Assembly (NCBI GenBank): GCA_035578175.1
Contig: JAQMRL010000006.1
Span: forward strand, 27,660,393-27,724,392
Direction of reading: 5' to 3'
DNA from: Catonia carolina
Lineage: Eukaryota > Arthropoda > Insecta > Hemiptera > Achilidae
DNA length: 64,000 nt
Shown: positions 56,113 to 64,000 of the stretch, one piece after another
Numbering within the stretch: position 1 is the stretch's first letter
Layout: each line of letters opens with the position of its first letter
The notes under the pieces: generated by a model
The model's database searches: none
Told to the model about the DNA's origin: nothing
Seen by the model: only the letters and a program-made list of their open reading frames with translations
Made by a program: the position numbers and the translations under genes

Positions 56113-56689
56113 GCAAAGCCTCAAAAAGCCTTGTATTGTTTTTAATAGTTAAGTTAATGAAACAAATTACAAGATGTTTTTATTATTCAAAATTGTCCGT
56201 TCTAGTGTAAGGTAGGCCTAATGAAAGTTTTGTGTGGTGCTAAGATTCAAAAATATTTACTTTTGGTCAAATTTACTTTGCAAAATTTTATTTTCCTTTT
56301 TTATTTATTAATATTTAATTTTCATTAATTCTCCAAGTCTTAATTAAAAGAACTTTTAATACAATTCAAGTATACTGACTTATCTAAACAGGATTATATT
56401 GAACTTTGTGAAGAGTTACCACCTATTAACGGTTCACTAGAAAATTACATCAAAAACTGATTAAAAGTTGAATGTTTCTTAAGTTTGTTCAGGTGAGAGG
56501 GAAATGCATACTTATGTAAGCAAAACTCGTTAAGTTTATGGAGTTTAAGTTTTGTTCCCTAGATAGGCCTACCTTATAATGAAGTAATTACTTAATCTTT
56601 AAATTAATTTTCTTAAAATTAAGGAAATCCTTTACGTTTTGTATTAACCTACGGAATACCTGTTATTAGCCTATTAGGCAACTTCACAG
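56113..56689. other. No gene recognised
   Basis: AT-rich; nothing supported. Confidence 0.45.
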
Positions 56690-56995
56690 CAAAAAATATC
56701 GAAATTTAATGAATCTGTAAATTTCTCTGTTAGACCGTTTCAGGCTTTCGGCCTTAATGAAACGAACTATTTCTCTATGTTTCCTCATTTTCCTCATTTC
56801 CTCATTTCTGTTACCGTGCAAACAGAACGTGAAAAATTGATCCATATCATTGGAAAATATTTTAAAATAATAATTCAATTCAAATTTAATTATAAAAATT
56901 TGTACTCTCCAGTTATCTCCTTCCGATACTGGTCCAAAAATTCGTAGTAAAGTATTAGGCGTACGATTTCGTAGCAAAATATTGTTCAAGAATGA
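56690..56995 (-). pseudogene. LINE reverse transcriptase scrap split by an 88-bp insert
   Basis: Minus strand: NRTPNTLLRIFGPVSEGDNW then RV. Next comes an AT-rich insert (56818-56905) also found at 57805-57893, then HGNRNEEMRKMRKHREIVRF and IKAESLKR. The flanking parts fit the RRIFGPVxEGxxWRxRxNxEL...IVxFIKAxRLRW region of LINE reverse transcriptases. The insert happens to keep the frame open, which creates a misleading 101-residue open frame. Confidence 0.6.
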
Positions 56996-57204
56996 AAATT
57001 TGTTGTTCTAGGGTAAAAGACATTCTGTTTGTAACACGACCGGTAACGGCACAAATTTGACTCAGCTCAAGGAGAATCAATTCACACTACCTTATCTATA
57101 CCGGTTGAGTAGGGCTACCAACTTTCCGAAAATGAAATTTCCCTTTCTTAAAAAAAAGTTACCAGCTATTAAAAATTGGGTACAGGACTAAATAATGACT
57201 GTAG

Positions 57205-57238
57205 TTAAACACTCTAACACCTGCCTGTTACGGGCAAA
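57205..57238 (-). repeat. Family B 5'-end scrap
   Basis: 'aacactctaacacctgcctg' plus TTACGGGCA matches the 5' end of family B in reverse. Confidence 0.6.
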
Positions 57239-57380
57239 CGCCTACTTAGGATAGGTGAAACATTCTAATTTCAGAAAGTTGCTCCTAAATTGTAGGAAAG
57301 GTATTACATTTTTAGGCTATTAAGGGATTACACTATTAGGCCAACACTTAATGAATTATTATTATTTTTTTACTTTCCTA

Positions 57381-57688
57381 AGGCATGGTCAGCCAATTAA
57401 ATGACTGAATCATTTAAGAAAAGAAGAGGTAGAGGTGTAAAAGACACTAATCAGAGTTATCTCCTCTGAAAGTAATGAATTTAATAATACAGCCAGACCC
57501 TGTGGTGAATAAAGTGAAGGTATCATTTGCAGAGTCGAAAATATGTGCTTTTCAGAGGTCTCGGCATGCTGATAATCCTACTTTTCCACTCAGTGAGGAA
57601 GGCATGGTAAACCACTTCATACTTCATGATTGGAGTAAAACCTCTAGAGGTTCAAACCAGCCTCTCGGCTGATGACCTAAACTACACA
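57381..57688 (+). repeat. Family B copy, 5' truncated
   Basis: 'ggcatggtcagccaattaaa' to GATGACCTAAACTACAC; younger-subfamily diagnostics. Confidence 0.9.
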
Positions 57689-57804
57689 ATATACGAGTAT
57701 TTTCCTAAAATGCTCTAATTCTAAAATCGGCATTAATTTTTTTAAAGTGACACCAGTAAATTCGTTAAACCACCATCCGGTCAGTAAACAGGTTAAATCA
57801 CCAT

Positions 57805-57893
57805 GCAAACAGAACGTGAAAAATTTATCCATATCATTGGAAAATATTTTAAAATAATAATTTAATTCAAATTTAATTATAAATTTTTATTCC
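57805..57893. repeat. 88-bp AT-rich repeat, second copy
   Basis: 'aacagaacgtgaaaaattta' through 'ttcaaatttaattata' matches the insert at 56818-56905. Confidence 0.85.
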
Positions 57894-58450
57894 TCAAAAA
57901 TAATTAAACGTCGGATGGAATTTATAATACAAGAAATTTAAGCATACATGCGATAAGAGGAAGTAAGGCAAAAACGAAGGCGAGAGAATCTAGCGGAGGT
58001 GTCTAGAAGACACATGGATACAGGGATGAATAAATTAGTCCAGCTTTGATGCCGGCGTAAGCATAAATCAAGAGGAGAAGAGAGAGAAAGAGTATGATAG
58101 AATGAGAGAGGGTGTGAGAGAGAGTTGTTCGAGTATGGAAGAGAGTGGAACAAAGCAGACGCGAGCGCCAATATCTGCAACCATTATTCAGAAGCTTGAC
58201 ATGCCTTAAGTTGCTAGGTTTCAACCCTCCGAACTCTGAACAACATGTTCGTAAAACTCATGTAAAGCTACCACGACTTATATTGCAACACTGTTACAGA
58301 TTACGGTACTCCCTGACCAAGTTAATACAGAAATTACGTGTTTGAAATTTTACTTGTTTTACCTACAAAGCAATAATTTTACATTTAAATTTATTGCACG
58401 GTAATTTATAGATATGCTCATGATTAATGAGTTTCATTATTGATTTTTTT
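57894..58450. other. No gene recognised; purine-rich tract
   Basis: 58060-58160 is rich in GA repeats on the plus strand. Several overlapping frames lack recognisable motifs and mirror the biased composition. Confidence 0.4.
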
Positions 58451-58812
58451 AAATAAATGTTTGCACTCGATCTTCTAGTACTAGGGCTACAAAAAATAGT
58501 TATGTTTCTAATCACATGGTCAGGCAATTATATGATAGAAACATTAAGGAACAGAAGAAGTAGAGGTGTAAGGACACTAGTCAGAATTATCTCCTCTGAG
58601 AAATATAAATTTCATTATACAGCCCCACCTTGTGTTGAATGAATAGGTGTCATTTGTAAAGGAAAGTAGATACTTTTCAGAGGGCCTGGCATGGTGATAA
58701 GCATACTTTACCATTCAATGAGAAACACAATGGTCAACCACCTCACTCCTCGTTATACTTAGTAAAGCCTCTAGAAATTCAAACCAGCATTTCGGCTGAT
58801 AACCTAAACAAT
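58451..58812 (+). repeat. Family B copy, older subfamily
   Basis: 'tttgcactcgatcttctagt' to CTGATAACCTAAACAA. The very 5' end is missing. Confidence 0.9.
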
Positions 58813-59064
58813 ATCAACAACAATTCTTTAGCAATCAGTTTTTTAAAATGTAATTATAAACTTTTAACAAAGATGATAAAAGTCTAAGTAATAAAATTCT
58901 TAGAATGAAAATACAAACCACACTCAGAAGGATGCTTCAAAAAAAATATTTAACAGTGAACAAAAAATAAAAAAAACTTGACTGAACTGTGCATTAATAT
59001 TTGAAACATCGAGTAGTTGAAGCTGAAGATGATGATGATCATGATGGAGATGTCAATGATTGTG

Positions 59065-59457
59065 TGTTGTTTAGGTCATCACCCGAAAGGCTGGTTTGAA
59101 CCTGTAGAGGTTTTACTTAATAAAACGAGGATTGAGGTGGTTTACCATGCCTTCCTCACTGAGTGGAAAAGTACGCTTATCAGGATGCCGGGCCATCTGA
59201 AGGGCATATATTTTCCACTCTGCAAATGACACCTTCATTTTATTCACCACAGGGTCTGGTTGTATAATGGAATTCATTACTTTCAGAAGAGATTACTCTG
59301 ATTAGTGTCTTTTACACCTCTACCTCTTCTTTTCTTAAATGATTCAGTCATTTAATTGGCTGACCATGTGATAAGAAACAGAACTATTTATTTTAGCCCT
59401 GCAACGAACAGATGGAATGTAAATAATTTGACACTCCACCTGTCTATTATGAGCAGA
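59065..59457 (-). repeat. Family B copy, younger subfamily
   Basis: Full length, GTTTAGGTCATCACCCGAAA to TGTCTATTATGAGCAG. A GAT-rich microsatellite precedes it. Confidence 0.9.
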
Positions 59458-59929
59458 TGATATTGATTATGAGATGACAATGATTAATAGTAAAAGTAGT
59501 ATAAAAATTAATTGAGATAAATTAATAATAAACTTTGTAAATAAATTATTATTAACAAAGTCGTAAAGGTAAGTCCAATGTTTTAAAACGTTTTAATCTG
59601 TGAATATTTTCGGTGTGTCGAGGAGGTTAATAGCAAAAATATTTTGATACTCTTCTAATTTATTTAAATATTTTTTGCTACATTATCTTTTTTTATGAAG
59701 AACAATCAATACAAAGTACAGAAACATCTTTGGTTTTTCTATTATAATTTAAAAAGCTGTGCACAATTTCTGAAAACTGGGTTTAACTGTCTCGTTTGGG
59801 GTGGAGTAACTTAGCCTATAATATTCACACATAATATTTTCACACTGATTTTAAAAATAAATTTGTAGTATAATTTCAAATCAAAATTCTTAATGATTTC
59901 ATAGAAAATAACGTGTATTGTATATCAAT
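59458..59929. other. No gene recognised
   Basis: AT-rich; nothing supported. Confidence 0.45.
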
Positions 59930-60112
59930 CGATTCAGACAGCGTGTTGGGGTTCCTTTTAGTAGGTACCTAACTTAAATTCCAAATTTCACTGACATGAA
60001 AACGTATAGGGTTATTATTTTCGGAGAAAAAGTATTTTGAAAATTTGACATAATATAACTTTCCTTACCTGCAGGTAAATAAGTTCATGTAGGGCAAGAG
60101 AAAATAAAAATA
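59930..60112 (-). repeat. Family F fragment
   Basis: Diverged piece: 'gttccttttagtaggtacct' and 'acttaaattccaaatttcac', then 'aaatttgacataatataact'. The GT tract and neighbours are deleted. Confidence 0.65.
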
Positions 60113-60189
60113 AAAAATATTTCTTGAGACAAAATAAATTTAAATTTACGATCTTCTATACAGCCACATCTCAAATGCCTCAAATTTCC

Positions 60190-60552
60190 TTGTTGTTTAG
60201 GTCATCAGCCGAAAAGCTGGTTTGAACCTCTAGATGCTTTACTAAGTAAAACGAGGAGTGAGACGTTTTACCAGGCCTTCCTCACTGAGTGGAAAAGTAT
60301 GTTTATCAGTATGCCAAGCCCTCTGAAAAACATCTACTTTTCATCCTGCAAATGACATCTTCACTTCATTCACCACAGAATTTGGCTGTGTAATTAAATT
60401 CATTACTCTCAGAGGATATAACTCTGACTAGTGTATTTTACACCTGTAAGCCCTACCTCTTCTGTTCTTAAATACTTCAGTTATATAGTTGGCTGACCAT
60501 GTGATAGAAACATAAATATTTTTTGTAGCCCTGGTACTAGGAGACTGAGTCC
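60190..60552 (-). repeat. Family B copy, older subfamily
   Basis: TTGTTTAGGTCATCAGCCGA to 'ggagactgagtcctagtata'; the final 5' bases are lost where the LINE relic begins. Confidence 0.9.
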
Positions 60553-60555
60553 TAG

Positions 60556-60955
60556 TATAATATAACATTCCGCCGTAGTACTCCAAATCCTTGTGATGCG
60601 TTTATCCATGATCAAGGCCTCTACACCGTATAGAAGCACAAAGAAAATATATCGTTTTAGATGCTACAACTTTTTGTAAAGGTAACGTTGTGACTCTTAA
60701 AAATAGGATTTTATTAAATACTGCTCTTGTAAAATACCTGAACGGAATTTTATTTCCAGTTTATTGTCCCATTGCTCGTTTATCATGATTCCCAGGTAAC
60801 AATACTGTTGTACTTTATCTATCCGGGTCTAGTTGATACAAAAGGTGAGCTCCATTCATATGTTTTCTGATAAATTATAATGAACTTCGTTTTCAGAACG
60901 TTTATACTGAATTCGAACCGCTGACTGCAATGTGCTTGTAACGAATATACAGGTT
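60556..60955 (-). pseudogene. LINE reverse transcriptase relic
   Basis: Minus strand: FEFSINVLKTKFIIIYQKTY (the LxINxxKTKxM block), then frame changes, and finally FFVLLYGVEALIMDKRITRI matching VLLYGxExWxxxK. It is heavily decayed. Confidence 0.6.
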
Positions 60956-61945
60956 GATTCTTAATTATGGTAAAATAATTTTCTACATACTAATTGTACA
61001 GCCTAATATATGAAAAAACGTTCATATAAAAATATGTCCGCAAACGCTTCATTAGCGAGTTGCAGCTAGCGAAAAATTTTGTCCCGAATTCAGTTCCCTT
61101 GGTGAAATACAGTGATATTGAATTTTTGGGGCTACTTTTCGCGGTAAATATAAAGGGTTTATATGGAAAACCACCTAAAAAAATCGAATAAAACTACTCT
61201 GGAAGCTGTAGTGTTAGCAGTTTTTTTAGAAAAAGGATGAAATATGCAAAAAATTTAAATAGAAAAACACAATCTTCTACGTTGATGCCCAATATTTTTG
61301 TTAAATGACCAATAAATAAATTATGTTCCTAATGAAAATTGTAAAGAACTTAATTCGGAAAGCAATTATGTAAGCTATGTAAACTAAATTAAAATAAAAG
61401 TTTAATAAAATGAACTTTTAAGTAGTATACACTACACAGCAATACTTTGCCGTTTTCCCCTGAGTTATTTGTTCCCTTCTCATAAAATGGCAAAGTATTG
61501 CTGTGTGGTGTACTATGTAAAGAGACAAGTTTATTAAACTTTTATAAAAGTTTAATAATAAATTTGTTTTATTGGTTATTTAACAAAGTTATTTGGCATC
61601 AAACGTAGAAGACTGTGTTTTTTTATTAAAATTTCTTTGCATATTTCATCGTTTTTCTCAAAAACTGCTAACATTACAGCTTCGAGAGTGGTTTAACTCA
61701 ATTGTTTAGGTAATTTTCGAAATAAACCCACTATAGCCTATTTGTCGCAAAAAGTAGCCCCCAAAAAATTCAGTATCACTGTATTTCACCAGGGGAACTT
61801 AAATCGGGGCGAAATTTTTCGCTAGCTGTAACTCACTAATCAAGCGTTTGCAGACATATGTTTATATGAACTTTTATTCTTATATTTAGCTCTACAATTA
61901 CGTACAAAATTATTTTACTATAATTTAGAATCATCATAAGCCTAA
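60948..61945. mobile_element. 1-kb fold-back (long inverted repeat) element
   Basis: The left arm (60948-61340) and right arm (61550-61945) are inverted copies at roughly 80 percent identity. They share 'gcaaacgctt', 'agctagcgaaaaattt', 'gaaatacagtgata', 'gctgtagtgttagcagtttt' and 'cttctacg'. The centre is itself inverted: CACTACACAGCAATACTTTG near 61430 faces CAAAGTATTGCTGTGTGGTG near 61490. There is no transposase frame. Outer ends lie near GGTTGATTCTTAATTATGGT. Confidence 0.85.
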
Positions 61946-62817
61946 ATCATAATTTTATATAGGCCTAATATCAAAACAATGATTACATGGCATGTTTATT
62001 ATTTAAACAAAAATACTATAAAAGATTTAAAATAATGTTGATTTATGAATCTTCTAGAATTTGTTTATTTAAATATTTGATATAACCGATAAGGTTACTT
62101 TCCGTAAACCTAACAATACAGAATATACTCAGAAAAGTATTATTTATAATATAGTATATTATTATACTAAAGAAAAAAAAATCTCGCTTAAATTTCACGC
62201 TACGTTGAATAAAAAAACCTTTATTAACATGTACTTAGTATTTAATTTAAAATATTAAATATTCATTACGTAATAATACATAGCTTATGTATGGCAAGTA
62301 TGATAATATTTATGAGATATTAAATCATTTAAAATTTAAATACCTTATGTATTTAATAATAAATAATAGAATATAAAAGAGGGTGCCTGTTTAAAAATAA
62401 TATAAAAAAAACACAAGATACAGTTTAAGCTCCACCCCTAAAGGTAAACTAAGGTAAGGAGGTTTAATACGATATAATATGGAATACAATACACTATAAT
62501 GTATACACAAAGAAGTTTTGTAGAGTAGATTATTGTATAAGTGTTAGTAGACGCTTAGGCGGAGAGGGAGGTAAATAATGGCGTCCGAAATAATTACCTC
62601 AACTTGCTGGCTGAATGGCCGCCATTGTTATTATATGTTTACTTGCCGGTAAAAGAGATCTTTTTATGTAAACAAGACCTACCGGTAACCTATTACTACG
62701 TTTAGTTACTTAACTAAAAACTTAACTATTGTATGTAATTTTATATAATTTTTTTTTTTGCGGTCTAGCCTTCTAAGGACTACGCAAATACTAATTAGGA
62801 AGGTTTGTTTTTATATT
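61946..62817. other. No gene; inverted forkhead-like sites at 62636-62675
   Basis: AT-rich until 62530, then somewhat GC-richer (GGCGGAGAGGGAGG, ATGGCCGCCATTG). TGTTTAC at 62636-62642 and GTAAACAA at 62668-62675 are inverted around AAAAGAGATCTTTTT. It could be a regulatory patch or a simple hairpin. Confidence 0.3.
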
Positions 62818-63012
62818 CTTCATTTTCCGTTGCTACCAGTAGGCTTTCATTTGGCTAGCAAATTGTTCTTTTCTTTCTTGGGTCCATTTGGTCCCCGGTT
62901 TACTTTTAGGTTTTTCGCATTCAAAGACTTCCACTTTTTCAATGTGTTGTCTAAACTTTTCTCTGTTTTGGCAAAGTTCTTCTGTAATTTTATATCTCTC
63001 TAGGAATTGTTT
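62818..63012 (-). pseudogene. LINE ORF2 C-terminus
   Basis: Minus strand: FLERYKITEELCQNREKFRQ, HIEKVEVFECEKPKSKPGTK, then WTQERKEQFASQMKAYW, a stop, and QRKM. The WTxERxxxxxxxMKAYW ending parallels the two longer LINE fragments at 25727 and 41752. The open frame called on the plus strand here is its antisense shadow. Confidence 0.7.
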
Positions 63013-63554
63013 AACTGTTTTACTGAATATATGAATTATTTATTTAAATTATTTATTAAAAATTTATTTTGTATTTTATTAATCATAAATAATTGAAATT
63101 TAAGTTTCATATTTATTTTTTATAACTATATTTATATAAATGTGTAACTTAAAACAATTTTTTTTGATCGAAATTGAATCTACGTTCCAAAATTTTAATC
63201 ATAAAACGCGTTTACGGCCAATCTGGACTTATGGTCCCCATATGTCCATTTATATTTTATTTGAATTTGACATTCAAGATTTATAAGCCCTAAACCAAAA
63301 ACATTTACGAAAATTTCGATTTAACCAAAATATCAATATCTGTAAAAATCTCCAGTTGTTGATCAGTTATTTCGTATAAAGTACTTTCAATAAAAAATTA
63401 CCTATTTATGAAAATACAATTTATCTCTTTTATTGGAAAAAGGTGAGAAAATAAAAAAAACTCTAAATAAGAAAATATTTGGAACATAAATTTTACAAAT
63501 TGCATTTTGAATTTATTCATAACTATTTTACAACATGTTTGATAGGCTACTTTA
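63013..63554. other. No gene recognised
   Basis: AT-rich; nothing supported. Confidence 0.45.
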
Positions 63555-63812
63555 TCTGTTTAACAGCTGATTTTCAGAGACGAAGGTTCCGTGGTTCAAA
63601 TCCTAGTAGCTAAAGTTATTTTTATACAGATTTTAATATAAGACAGTGGTTGCCGGTGTAGTTTGATGGTTGGTGTTCAATTAACCATACTCTCTCAGGA
63701 ATGGTCTGCCTGAGTCTGTATAAGACTACACTCATTAACACGTCATCTCATTGGGTCATGGGCTAGCTTATTGTTCTTAAATTGAACAAATTACAACGTA
63801 AATACATTAGAA
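63555..63812 (+). repeat. Family A tRNA-SINE, plus orientation
   Basis: The only plus-strand SINE A. 'tttaacagctgattttcaga' and B box GGTTCAAATCC are followed by the full body to 'acgtaaatacattagaaa'. The A-box end is missing. Confidence 0.9.
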
Positions 63813-64000
63813 ATTGTTTTAAAAATACGACCGAAATGGTGAAAAAAGATGTCAAAATGTAAATTGACATGGAATCGATAAATTAGAAAACTAAAAACCA
63901 TTTGCATAATTTTACTGTTCACAAAAACGAGAAATAAAGAAAAATTACTATTTTAAAAACACTTTTTTTGGGAAATTATTCAAAAAAAAAACACTATAGG
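63813..64000. other. No gene recognised to window end
   Basis: AT-rich; nothing supported. Confidence 0.4.

Noticed and set aside
56684..56989. 101-residue minus-strand frame as an intact small gene
   Set aside because: It is a LINE scrap joined through an unrelated 88-bp insert found elsewhere.
62758..63003. 81-residue hydrophobic plus-strand frame
   Set aside because: Antisense shadow of the LINE C-terminus.
1..64000. CRISPR arrays, prokaryotic operons, TTAGG telomere arrays, rRNA
   Set aside because: No regularly spaced repeats, no ribosome-binding-site-led frames, no TTAGG arrays and no rRNA-like blocks were seen.

Overview
The window is AT-rich animal nuclear DNA, and its contents point to an insect. 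A hemipteran is my best guess, but this is inference and not a database result. I found no intact host gene. All protein similarity I can recognise belongs to transposable elements: several LINE reverse-transcriptase families, Tc1/mariner-type transposases, and one multi-copy insect protein family. Everything recognised is degenerate or truncated. The window is best read as intergenic or intronic DNA built from repeats nested inside one another.

Repeat families, using local names. Family A is a tRNA-derived SINE of about 330 bp with a poly(A) tail (10 loci). Family B is a retroposon of about 395 bp with an AAC-rich 3' end, 11-12 bp target-site duplications and no visible pol III promoter (24 loci, the most abundant repeat). 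Family C is an element of about 830 bp carrying tRNA-like A and B boxes (2 copies). Families D and E are two further tRNA-headed SINEs (3 and 2 copies). Family F is a repeat of about 1 kb with an internal GT microsatellite (about 10 copies or fragments).

Layout. 1-9 kb: F fragment, B copies, an exact 74-bp tandem duplication, a TA-flanked MITE, a jockey-like LINE relic, a SINE A with a clean duplication, family C and a LINE relic. 9-22 kb: a B copy split by a MITE, a relic of a multi-copy insect protein, F between 100-bp direct repeats, a cluster of SINEs, a pogo-like element holding a SINE D, a jockey-like relic and a GC-richer patch with an X-box-like palindrome. 22-29 kb: LINE and Tc1/mariner transposase relics, including the longest reverse-transcriptase frame (25.7-26.8 kb, with poly(A) tail). 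30-36 kb: two F copies in inverted orientation joined at long GT/AC tracts, a B copy split by an 838-bp long-terminal-inverted-repeat element, a LINE C-terminus and a well-defined solo LTR. 36-50 kb: B and F copies and LINE relics, one LINE inside another. 50-53 kb: a three-level nest (LINE in C in B). 53-64 kb: a SINE D beside a perfect 36-bp palindrome, B and F copies, LINE relics, a 1-kb fold-back element and a final SINE A.

The elements show no joint pathway. The relations between them are insertion history: LINEs are the likely source of machinery for the SINEs, and TA-targeting transposons have repeatedly used the same TA inside family B. Coordinates of repeat ends were set by eye and may be off by several bases.
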